A stretch of DNA of 64,000 nt from JANQIO01 sp965601975 (GTDB lineage: Bacteria > Pseudomonadota > Gammaproteobacteria > Pseudomonadales > Halieaceae). The stretch spans positions 4,154,001 to 4,218,000 of the forward strand of contig OZ271856.1 in assembly GCA_965601975.1 (NCBI GenBank). Reading direction: 5' to 3'. The notes beneath the pieces were generated by a model. The model was not told the DNA's origin. It made no database searches and saw only the letters and a program-made list of their open reading frames with translations. Position 1 is the first letter of the stretch. Every line of letters begins with the position of its first letter. This document shows, one piece after another, positions 34,262 through 42,408 of the stretch. Made by a program: the position numbers and the translations under genes.

Positions 34262-34281
34262 ATGACCGGTCGTCTTACTTT
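34262..34281 (-). promoter_or_regulatory. Predicted TetR operator in the tetR promoter
   Basis: ATGACCGGTCGTCTTACTTT on the + strand, differing from the trxA copy only at base 7. It includes the 8-base palindrome GACCGGTC and lies 12 bases before the tetR ATG, next to a TATTTT -10-like hexamer in the same register as in the trxA promoter. Autorepression is inferred. Confidence 0.65.
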
Positions 34282-34306
34282 GCAAGCATCTTCTTAGATG
34301 TCTTGC
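34282..34306. other. Stem-loop between tetR operator and aceA
   Basis: GCAAGCATC (34282-34290) and GATG-T-CTTGC (34297-34306) pair as a 9-bp stem with a one-base bulge and a 6-base loop. It directly abuts the operator. The 160 bases from here to aceA are AT-rich with no clear hexamers. It could be a regulator site for aceA or the 5' end of the tetR transcript. Confidence 0.25.
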
Positions 34307-34466
34307 TTCTATCTATACGCCTGATCGGCATCAACATTTCGCAGGTGAATAACAAATATCCTTAGCATTAATTTCATTTATGTTGGTCCGGGGTCTAGGA
34401 TACACGTCATGAACCTGGGCCATTGCCCGACCGCACAGTTTTATCTCTGATAAAAGGTACACCACG

Positions 34467-36065
34467 ATGTCTACTTACCAGGAACTCGTAAACGAATTTG
34501 CCGCCCAGCGCGAGGCCCACGGCCACAACTGGGACGCCATCAACCCCGAATTCGCCGCCCGCATGGAGCTGCAGAACCGCTTCAAGACCGGCCTCGACGT
34601 CGCCCGCTACACCGCCGACATCATGCGCCAGGACATGGCCGAGTACGACGCGGACAGCGCGCAGTACACCCAGTCCCTGGGTTGCTGGCACGGCTTCATC
34701 GGCCAGCAGAAGCTGATCGCCATCAAGAAGCACCACGGCACCACCAACAAGCGCTACCTGTACCTCTCCGGCTGGATGATCGCCGCCCTGCGCAGTGAGT
34801 TCGGCCCCCTGCCCGACCAGTCCATGCACGAGAAGACCTCTGTCTCTTCCCTGATCGAAGAGCTGTACACCTTCCTGCGCCAGGCCGACGCCCGCGAACT
34901 GAACCACCTGTTCCGGGACCTGGACGCCGCCCGCGAAGCCGGTGACCAGGTCGCCGAGCAGGCTGCGCTGAAGGCCATCAACGGTTTCGAGACCCACGTG
35001 GTGCCGATCATCGCCGACATCGACGCCGGTTTCGGTAACGAGGAAGCGACCTACCTGCTGGCCAAGAAGATGATCGAAGCCGGCGCCTGTGCCATCCAGA
35101 TCGAAAACCAGGTGTCCGACGCCAAGCAGTGCGGCCACCAGGACGGCAAGGTGACCGTTCCGCATGAGGACTTCCTCGCCAAGATCAACGCCATCCGCTA
35201 CGCGTTCCTCGAGCTGGGCGTGCCCAACGGTGTCATCGTAGCCCGCACCGACTCCCTCGGCGCCGGACTGACCCAGAAGATCCCGGTATCCACGGACGCC
35301 GGCGACCTGGCCCACAAGTACAACGCCTTCCTCGAGACCGAGGAAATCGGTGGCGCTGAAGACGCCAACGAAGGCGACGTCATCATCAAGCAGGACGGCA
35401 AGCTGGTGCGCCCGGTGCGCCTGCCCAACGGCCTGTACCGCTTCAAGGCCGGCACCGGCGAAGACCGCTGCGTACTGGACTGCATCACCAGCCTGCAGAA
35501 CGGCGCCGACCTGCTGTGGATCGAGACCGAGAAACCCCACGTCGGCCAGATCGGCGGCATGGTGGACCGCGTCCGCGAGGTCATCCCCAACGCCAAGCTG
35601 GTCTACAACAACAGCCCGTCCTTCAACTGGACGCTCAGCTTCCGCCAGCAGGTGTTTGACGCCTGGACCGAGGAAGGCAAGGACGTGTCTGCCTACAACC
35701 GGGACGAGCTGATGAGCGTGGAGTACGACGACTCCGAGCTTTCCGCCGAAGCAGACAAGCGCATCCAGTCTTTCCAGGCGGACGCGTCTCGCGAAGCGGG
35801 CATCTTCCACCACCTGATCACCCTGCCGACCTACCACACGGCCGCCCTGTCCACCGACAACCTGGCCAAGGGCTACTTCGGCGACGAAGGCATGCTGGCC
35901 TACGTCAAGGGCGTTCAGCGCCAGGAAATCCGCCAGGGCATCGCCTGCGTCAAGCACCAGGACATGGCGGGTTCCAACATGGGCGACGATCACAAGGAGT
36001 ACTTCTCCGGCGATCAGGCCCTGAAGGCCGCCGGCAAGGACAACACGATGAACCAGTTCGGTTGA
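34467..36065 (+). CDS. aceA: Isocitrate lyase, long form
   Basis: 532 residues, matching the Pseudomonas-type long isocitrate lyase rather than the ~435-residue E. coli form. The catalytic loop is AKQCGHQDGK with C222 as the general acid, the Gln variant of KKCGH seen in this branch. IADIDAGFGNEEATY binds Mg2+, and NNSPSFNW and TLPTYHT contact substrate. It cleaves isocitrate to glyoxylate and succinate, the first step of the glyoxylate shunt for growth on acetate or fatty acids. AAAGG stands 9 bases before the ATG. C-ending codons dominate, suggesting high expression. A strong terminator follows. No malate synthase is adjacent. Confidence 0.97.
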   Translation: MSTYQELVNEFAAQREAHGHNWDAINPEFAARMELQNRFKTGLDVARYTADIMRQDMAEYDADSAQYTQSLGCWHGFIGQQKLIAIKKHHGTTNKRYLYLSGWMIAALRSEFGPLPDQSMHEKTSVSSLIEELYTFLRQADARELNHLFRDLDAAREAGDQVAEQAALKAINGFETHVVPIIADIDAGFGNEEATYLLAKKMIEAGACAIQIENQVSDAKQCGHQDGKVTVPHEDFLAKINAIRYAFLELGVPNGVIVARTDSLGAGLTQKIPVSTDAGDLAHKYNAFLETEEIGGAEDANEGDVIIKQDGKLVRPVRLPNGLYRFKAGTGEDRCVLDCITSLQNGADLLWIETEKPHVGQIGGMVDRVREVIPNAKLVYNNSPSFNWTLSFRQQVFDAWTEEGKDVSAYNRDELMSVEYDDSELSAEADKRIQSFQADASREAGIFHHLITLPTYHTAALSTDNLAKGYFGDEGMLAYVKGVQRQEIRQGIACVKHQDMAGSNMGDDHKEYFSGDQALKAAGKDNTMNQFG

Positions 36066-36103
36066 TCGCCACGATTGTCTCGCTCCCCCACGGAGCACAC
36101 TCG

Positions 36104-36133
36104 AAGGGGCCGCAGGATGCGGCCCCTTTTTTT
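36104..36133 (+). terminator. Rho-independent terminator of aceA
   Basis: GGGGCCGC (36106-36113), loop AGGAT and GCGGCCCC (36119-36126) form an 8-bp GC stem, extended by A-T pairs, followed by seven T residues (36127-36133). It lies 39 bases after the aceA stop. It is the clearest terminator in the window. Confidence 0.93.
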
Positions 36134-36209
36134 GTGACGCGAATACTCACCGTCGCACTTAAAAAACTGCGTTTCTTGCTAACATACCCCTGCGGTAATG
36201 GGAGCACGG

Positions 36210-38357
36210 ATGCGCATGCGGTACCCAACTCTTTTAACATTTCCCGGCCGGCTCATCGTCGCGGGCCTGGCACTACTTCTCAGCGGCTGCTTCCAGGTGC
36301 AGCTGAATGGCCCGGTGGGCGGCGCCACCGTCACCCTGGCCGAGTGGTGGACCCCTGAGGACATTCTGCAAACCACAGTCTCGAAGGATGAGACCGCGCT
36401 GATCGCCGAGCATGGCGCCGAGAAGTGGGCGGGCATGGGACCCAAACTCAAGTTAATGTATCTCGGCGCGGCGACATTCGATACCAGCGTAATAGATGAT
36501 GAGACCATCTATCTCGTCACAGCCACCGGTGGCGTCGACTACGACTGGGACCGGGACGGCGTCCCGGATGACTCCCCAACTCCAGTCGCCGGCAAGCTGC
36601 GGGCAATCCTTCCGGGCTCGGCCCTGAAAGGGGAACTCACCCGGGTCAACCTGATCACCGAGGCCATGCACGCCACCGTGAGCACTCGCTATTGCCCAGG
36701 CTGTCGGGACGGGGCGGTGATCACGTCGCTGCTGAATGCTACCAGCGAGCGCGTCGTTTCAGACATATCTCGCGACGGTGAAGTTACACTCAAGGACGCA
36801 CTCCGGTGGAACAGCGCGCGCCATCGCACCGCCTACTGGGGCGACCAGCAAACACTCGACGAACTGGCCGAGGCTGTTCGTTCAGGCCAGGCTATCGAGC
36901 AGGACTGGATAGCGGAGCGTTTTCTCAAGGATGCGAAACTCATATCGGATTTGTGGGAACAGTACCCCCACCTGGCGCAGTGCAGCATTCTCAGTGGCGA
37001 CGCCCTTCTGTATACCCATGAAGTAAGGGAAGTGCAGTGCTACGGGCCTGACCCGTACGAGTCGAATCCATCCGCACCCAGCCTCACCGGCATCGAAAGA
37101 TATTCTTCCCTCAGGCGGGTACAGCTCGGAACGCCGGAGTACTACGGAAAACTGGAACCACTCACCCGGTCACCGAGGCTGGAGACAGTTGACACAATCT
37201 TCTTCATCGATGGCCCTGCATATGCTCCCTCCCTGGAGGACATGGCCGTGCTGGCACGCATTCCCGGGCTGAAAAGCCTGGGACTCAGCAGAGCCCGTTT
37301 CGCCACTCACGACTGGCTGCGGCAGATGACGTCACTGGAAGTGCTTGCGTGGAGACTTTCAACAGACAATTTCGATGCCGTAATGGACGAACTGCGCCAT
37401 TTGCCTGAGATCAAGGAGATAGATCCCGACATTGCCGCGCTATCGACGCAGCAATTGCAGCGCCTGCAGGAGCTGGAACGGCTCAAATACCTGCAGATCG
37501 TTGTCGAATCTGACCCCGTTGATCTAAACAAGCTGCCCGCCCTGCCAAACCTGGAGGAGCTGACAATTCTCGGGTGGGGGGCACCGACGCTGGCGGAGCT
37601 GCCCAACGGCATCGGCCGAGTAGCAGATTTCCCGAGGCTCAAATACCTGAGGGTCCAGGAAACTGACCTGAGCGACCTCTCACCCATCATGGGACTCGTT
37701 GAACTGGAAACCGTATCTACGTTCTACAACCAGATCACCGCGATTCCGGACTTATCTCGCCTCAAGTCGCTGCGCCGGCTTGAGATCTACGACTACTCAG
37801 AATTTCCCATCACGGACGCCAGCGGCCTTGCCGGCCTTACTGCTCTCGAATCCCTGTTCATCAGCAGTGCGCGGCTCAACACACTCGATGCGTTCTCTAC
37901 GCTGGAGAACATGAGGTCACTTCGCCTGCAGGGTGCCGGACTGGTGTCGCTGGACGGGGTCCAGAATATGCCGGGCCTGCGCGAGTTGGATATCAGCGGA
38001 AATCCCATCACCGACTTCTCGCCGCTACTCGGCCTTACTGCGCTCAAAGAGCTGGATGCCATCGAAATGGATCTGACTGAGGTGAACGGCCTGGCGGGGC
38101 ATCCCTCGCTGAGGTCTCTCGACTTGAGCTGGAACGCCATTCGGTCCACCAGCAGCCTGGGAGAGCTCCCCACGCTCCAGACCCTGAACCTGCGTGAGAA
38201 TGCATTGATTTCCCTCGAAGGGCTGGACACGCTCAATTCAGCTCGTCGTATCGACGTTTCGAAAAACCGCGACCTACAATGTGACGAAGTGGAGAGAATC
38301 CGAGCCTTGCTGCCAGATGCATACATTGTCGCTAACGGTATTAACTGCCCGAATTAA
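36210..38357 (+). CDS. Leucine-rich-repeat lipoprotein, paralogue 1
   Basis: 715 residues from ATG 36210 (GGGAG five bases upstream); ATG 36198 is in frame. A lipobox LLLSGC anchors the protein. The first ~130 residues form a domain shared with the next gene, starting CFQVQLNGPVGGATVTLA. Acidic loops DWDRDGVPDD and ISRDGEVTLKDAL look like Ca2+-binding EF-hand/dockerin loops. From about residue 400 to the end run ~22-residue leucine-rich repeats of the internalin type (for example LRELDISGNPITDFSPLLGL). It is a surface or periplasmic binding protein; the ligand is unknown. It lies 76 bases after the aceA terminator. Confidence 0.82.
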   Translation: MRMRYPTLLTFPGRLIVAGLALLLSGCFQVQLNGPVGGATVTLAEWWTPEDILQTTVSKDETALIAEHGAEKWAGMGPKLKLMYLGAATFDTSVIDDETIYLVTATGGVDYDWDRDGVPDDSPTPVAGKLRAILPGSALKGELTRVNLITEAMHATVSTRYCPGCRDGAVITSLLNATSERVVSDISRDGEVTLKDALRWNSARHRTAYWGDQQTLDELAEAVRSGQAIEQDWIAERFLKDAKLISDLWEQYPHLAQCSILSGDALLYTHEVREVQCYGPDPYESNPSAPSLTGIERYSSLRRVQLGTPEYYGKLEPLTRSPRLETVDTIFFIDGPAYAPSLEDMAVLARIPGLKSLGLSRARFATHDWLRQMTSLEVLAWRLSTDNFDAVMDELRHLPEIKEIDPDIAALSTQQLQRLQELERLKYLQIVVESDPVDLNKLPALPNLEELTILGWGAPTLAELPNGIGRVADFPRLKYLRVQETDLSDLSPIMGLVELETVSTFYNQITAIPDLSRLKSLRRLEIYDYSEFPITDASGLAGLTALESLFISSARLNTLDAFSTLENMRSLRLQGAGLVSLDGVQNMPGLRELDISGNPITDFSPLLGLTALKELDAIEMDLTEVNGLAGHPSLRSLDLSWNAIRSTSSLGELPTLQTLNLRENALISLEGLDTLNSARRIDVSKNRDLQCDEVERIRALLPDAYIVANGINCPN

Positions 38358-38381
38358 CAAGAGCAGCGGGGCGAAGTAATC

Positions 38382-40562
38382 ATGTTTAGTTGGGTTTCCG
38401 TCAGGCGGGTCAGATCTATTCTCTTCGTGACCTTCTCACTGATGCTCAGTGGCTGCTTCCAGGTGCAGCTCAACGGACCGGTGGGCGGTGCGACTGTCAC
38501 GCTCGCACTCGCCGACCAGCCTGACACTATCCTGCAAACGGTTACCTCGAAGACCGAGGCAGAGCTGATCGACGAGCTGGGCGAGACGACCTGGGCCGCA
38601 ATACCTGACAAGCTCAAGCGCCAATACCTGGGTACTGCAGAATTCGACGACGAACAGATCCAGGACTTCAGGCTGTACCTGGTCACTGCTACTGGCGGCA
38701 TCGACTACGACTTCGACCACGACGGCGCGCTCGACGCGGAGCCTCGCTCGGTGAGCGGAAGCTGGCACGCCTTCCTGAAGGGGTGGCAGATAAAGAGAGT
38801 CAGCACAAAAATGAACCTGCTGACCGAGGCCACGTACCAGATTCTCGGGGATCGCGCCCTGTTCGCTTTCGGCGGTAGTCTCGGTCCTGTCATCAACGAG
38901 AGACCTATCTTCGTACCCGGTCCAGGCATTTTTCCGATCACCAGATTCGTTTCATTCGCCTACGTACCCGTGATCTTACCGTCCTCCCCTCTGGTGCTAA
39001 CCTCGCTGTCGGAAAGCAACGCGGCTCGCCTGCTGGAGGATGTGAACGGTGATGGTTTCATCAACTACGATGATGTGGCGCGCTGGTCCCGCAGCCGACA
39101 CGCAGACCGCTTCAGGCGCAGCGAGACAGCCCTGGACGACCTGGCGGCACGCATCGCAGATGGCGAAGCGGTGGCCTCAGCAGAGGTGGCGGCATCCGTG
39201 TTCGAGGCGGTCCCAATCCCCGAACTGGCCTTCGCCGACGATTCGCTGTTGACTTGCATCACACGTGAAGAGCCGTTTTACACGGGCTATCGTTACGCAC
39301 ACGAGGTGGTGCGGCTGGCATGCCCCCGACAGTCGGTTCCGGCGATTCCTTACATCGATCCTTTTGGAAACCCCTTCCTGGGGTCTCAAGAACCGCTGGA
39401 AATCGACAACCTCGCCGGCGTCGAAGCGCTCTCGGAACTCAGGTGGATCAATCTCAGCCAGCAGGATATAGAGGACATTGGGCCCATCCTCTCCCTGCGC
39501 AAACTCGAGCGACTGGACCTCGGGGGAACCCCCATTCCCTCAGAGGAACTTGCGCAACTCAGGGAGCTGGACACGCTTAGAGCACTGACACTGGCCAATC
39601 TGCCGGTGACGGATGCGTCGTGGCTAGGCTCGTTACAGAAACTCGAGGAGCTGCACCTTTCGGGCCCATCCACCAACATCTCCAGCGTGCTGGACGCGCT
39701 CCCGCAGCTAGAGCACCTCTCTCTACTGGTGCTGAGAGGGGGGGCGATCAGCGATGAAGACCTGCCCCGTCTCAGGGGACTTTCGAACATCAGGCAGCTA
39801 GACCTGGAATCGAACGGGATCGAATCGCTCTCCGGTTTCCCGGCGCTGGCGCAACTGGAAGCGCTAAGCCTGCGAGACAACCGGCTCACGGCCGTGGCGG
39901 AGATGCCCGTCATGCCCGCGCTGTCCCGCCTCGATCTCGGCGCGAACCAACTTGAGAGCCTCGACGGCATCGAACAGCAGACCGGCCTGACCATGCTGCT
40001 CGCCAACGGTAGCTCGCTGTCACGACTGCCCGATCTCTCCAAACTCGACGATCTCTACTTGCTCAACCTCGCTGACAACGCCCTGACCGGACTTGAGGGC
40101 ATTGAGGGTCTGGACTCACTACAACGCCTGTATCTGGGTGACAACGAGATCGATAGCCTGGACGGCCTGAGAGATCTGCCTTCACTGGTCTTGCTTAACG
40201 TCCGGGGCAACCGCCTGAGCGACATCAGCAGCGTGGCTGCAATGACCGCGCTGCAGGATCTTTTCGTCGACGATAATGCGCTTACCGACCTGGCGCCACT
40301 GTCCGGGCTCACATCGCTGAACACGCTCGCTGCCAGCAATAACCTGATCAGCTCCGCTGACGGGCTCGGCGGGCTGTCCGACCTGTTGTCGCTGGATTTA
40401 TCCGCAAATTCGCTGACCGACATCGACGCGCTGCTCAATCTCCTGCGCTGGTACCAGCTGGACCTGTCGGATAATCCCGAACTGCCCTGTGAAACAGCGG
40501 CGATGTTGCGGAGCATCCGGTCATCCGCCCGGCTGGAGGTACCTCAGTGCGGCATCCCATGA
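38382..40562 (+). CDS. Leucine-rich-repeat lipoprotein, paralogue 2
   Basis: 726 residues, 24 bases after paralogue 1. The lipobox is LMLSGC and the shared domain begins CFQVQLNGPVGGATVTLA, identical over 18 residues to the neighbour, while later parts diverge. Ca2+-type loops are clearer here: DFDHDGALD and DVNGDGFINYDDV, the latter a full DxNxDGxI motif. About 14 leucine-rich repeats fill residues ~330-715 (LLNLADNALTGLEGIEGLDS type). Tandem duplication followed by divergence in the repeats suggests two receptors with different ligands on one anchor. The start codon is preceded only by a weak GGGGCGA. Confidence 0.83.
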   Translation: MFSWVSVRRVRSILFVTFSLMLSGCFQVQLNGPVGGATVTLALADQPDTILQTVTSKTEAELIDELGETTWAAIPDKLKRQYLGTAEFDDEQIQDFRLYLVTATGGIDYDFDHDGALDAEPRSVSGSWHAFLKGWQIKRVSTKMNLLTEATYQILGDRALFAFGGSLGPVINERPIFVPGPGIFPITRFVSFAYVPVILPSSPLVLTSLSESNAARLLEDVNGDGFINYDDVARWSRSRHADRFRRSETALDDLAARIADGEAVASAEVAASVFEAVPIPELAFADDSLLTCITREEPFYTGYRYAHEVVRLACPRQSVPAIPYIDPFGNPFLGSQEPLEIDNLAGVEALSELRWINLSQQDIEDIGPILSLRKLERLDLGGTPIPSEELAQLRELDTLRALTLANLPVTDASWLGSLQKLEELHLSGPSTNISSVLDALPQLEHLSLLVLRGGAISDEDLPRLRGLSNIRQLDLESNGIESLSGFPALAQLEALSLRDNRLTAVAEMPVMPALSRLDLGANQLESLDGIEQQTGLTMLLANGSSLSRLPDLSKLDDLYLLNLADNALTGLEGIEGLDSLQRLYLGDNEIDSLDGLRDLPSLVLLNVRGNRLSDISSVAAMTALQDLFVDDNALTDLAPLSGLTSLNTLAASNNLISSADGLGGLSDLLSLDLSANSLTDIDALLNLLRWYQLDLSDNPELPCETAAMLRSIRSSARLEVPQCGIP

Positions 40563-40605
40563 TTGCTGCATAGGTATTCATCGTCGGGGCAGCCAGATCG
40601 GGCGT

Positions 40606-40660
40606 CCTGTAATAACAGCCCTGCTATATTTCTCTGTATAATCGCGCCGCCGATTACAGG
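40606..40660 (+). promoter_or_regulatory. icd promoter with flanking inverted repeat
   Basis: A perfect TATAAT (40637-40642) lies 27 bases before the icd start; no good -35 hexamer is present, which suggests activator dependence. CCTGTAAT (40606-40613) and ATTACAGG (40653-40660) are 8-base inverted arms on both sides of the -10. The second arm overlaps the Shine-Dalgarno AGGGAG. A dimeric or looping regulator is possible. Confidence 0.45.
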
Positions 40661-40668
40661 GAGAATCC

Positions 40669-42408
40669 ATGAGCGACAAGATCAAGGTCGCGGCACCGCT
40701 GGTGGTGCTGCACGGCGACGAAATGGCGCAGGTTGCCTTCGAGCGCATTCTCGACATGTTTGTTACGCAGCGGCTGGACATTCCGCTGGTGGAGATCGAC
40801 CTCTCCGCCGAGAAGCGGCTGGTCACCAACGGCGCAGTGGTGAACGAGGCCATAGAGGCGCTGAAAGAGCACGGTGTCGGCATCAAGAACGCCGGCATGA
40901 CCGTCAACCGCGACCAGCTCAACGACCTGCTGGAGACCTACCCGGATATCGAAGAGGCGAAGCTCGACAAGCTGGCCACCAAAAGCCCCAACGGGGCCAT
41001 TCGCAAGGGGATCGGCGGCAATATCACCCGCGAGGACATCCAGTTCCGCAATATCAAGAACTCCCCGCCGGACTGGGTCGGCCGTGACATCGTGGTCGAC
41101 ACCATGGAGAACGGCGGCATCAAGGACAGCTACAGCGCACTGAACGAAAATACCGGCGTTGCCAAGCTGGTGTTCGTCGGCTCCAGCGGCGACCCGCAGG
41201 AGCTGCACCGCCGCCGACTCAATCGCGGCGACCCCTTCATGCTGTCCACCAGCAACTATGCCGAGGTGCAGGCCTGGGCACGCCAGTTCTTCCAGCGTGG
41301 CCTGGACGAAAAGCGCGATGTCTACGTGGGCCTCAAGGATACGGTGATACCCGGCTACGACGGTGTCATGAAGGAGGCGGTCGAGAAGATCTACCGGGAA
41401 GAGTTCATGGAGGCCTATGACGCCGCCGGGCTCTCCTACCACTATGAACTGATCGACGCCCAGGCGGCGCGCATCGTCGCCAACCCGCCCGAGCGGGCCC
41501 TGTGGGGCATTCCCGACAACAATACCGGCCGCCGCATGGTGAAGCTGGTGGACACCCTGCGCAAGTACGGCATCCCGGATCGCAAGTTCCACGTGTCCAT
41601 CTCCCGCATGAGCGCCGGCGGTGGCGACCAGTACGGCAGCTACAATACCCCCGCCCCGGAGGACGGCATCGTCAAGATCATCGTCGACGGCGAGGAGATG
41701 TGCGCCCGTGACGTCAAACAGAACGATCCCATCCTGTTCATGTCCAATGACCGTGAAGCCATTCGCGACTGGGTCATGCAGGTTTACCGGGACGCATCGG
41801 TCAAGGAGAAGGAGGTCTACTTTGGTCTCAAGCGGGAGTACATCCCCTACGACGACGTGTTCTCGACGGTGATCAACGAGGTCCGCAATGCGCTGGTGGC
41901 CGACCACGTCGAGCCGCCCTCCTTCATGATCATGCGGCCCTCCAACCAGCTCAAAAAGATGATCTCGGACCCGCCGCGCAATGCGCTGTACCCGGCCCAG
42001 AACCTGGATGGCGATATCTTCTCGGACATCGCCGCGGCCCTGGGCGGCAGCCTGGCCACCGCCAGCTCCATCATCGAGAGCAAGGACGGCACCATGCTCT
42101 ACGAGGCGCCCCACGGCACCGCCCACGACCTCTACCTCAAGTACCACGAGAGCAATGGAAAGGTCGCCATCTTCAACTCGTCGGCTCTGATCTTCGCCCT
42201 GGCGAACGCACTGGAAACCCTGGGCAACCGCGAGGGCAACGATGCTCTCGTCAACTATTCGGCAAGCCTGAAGGAAGCGCTGATCGATACCGTCGACCAG
42301 GGCATCATTACCGGTGATATCAAGGGCAAGACTACCGATCCCGACAATGAGAAGGTGGTCGATATGCAAGGCTTCCTCGACGCCATTGAGAAAAACCTCT
42401 CCGCCTGA
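40669..42408 (+). CDS. icd: Isocitrate dehydrogenase, enlarged form with internal duplication
   Basis: 579 residues, versus ~405-416 for dimeric and ~740 for monomeric enzymes. The N-terminal third matches eukaryotic-type NADP-IDH: VVLHGDEMAQ, and KSPNGAIRKGIGG with S106, N108, R112 as isocitrate contacts. The C-terminal part gives LDGDIFSDIAAALGG with metal-site D449 and D453, and YEAPHGTAHDLY. Between them the central segment appears twice: ~140-287 and ~306-450. DVYVGLKDTVIPGYDGV pairs with EVYFGLKREYIPYDDV, and NPPERALWGIPD with DPPRNALYPAQN. The basic residues that select NADP after HGT are missing (HGTAHDLY), so NAD use is possible. It competes with isocitrate lyase for isocitrate. Assignment by motifs; cofactor inferred. 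Confidence 0.85.
   Translation: MSDKIKVAAPLVVLHGDEMAQVAFERILDMFVTQRLDIPLVEIDLSAEKRLVTNGAVVNEAIEALKEHGVGIKNAGMTVNRDQLNDLLETYPDIEEAKLDKLATKSPNGAIRKGIGGNITREDIQFRNIKNSPPDWVGRDIVVDTMENGGIKDSYSALNENTGVAKLVFVGSSGDPQELHRRRLNRGDPFMLSTSNYAEVQAWARQFFQRGLDEKRDVYVGLKDTVIPGYDGVMKEAVEKIYREEFMEAYDAAGLSYHYELIDAQAARIVANPPERALWGIPDNNTGRRMVKLVDTLRKYGIPDRKFHVSISRMSAGGGDQYGSYNTPAPEDGIVKIIVDGEEMCARDVKQNDPILFMSNDREAIRDWVMQVYRDASVKEKEVYFGLKREYIPYDDVFSTVINEVRNALVADHVEPPSFMIMRPSNQLKKMISDPPRNALYPAQNLDGDIFSDIAAALGGSLATASSIIESKDGTMLYEAPHGTAHDLYLKYHESNGKVAIFNSSALIFALANALETLGNREGNDALVNYSASLKEALIDTVDQGIITGDIKGKTTDPDNEKVVDMQGFLDAIEKNLSA

Noticed and set aside
34407..36098. A 563-residue open frame antisense to aceA
   Set aside because: Its product has no family features and is a mirror of a high-GC, codon-biased gene; isocitrate lyase is certain.
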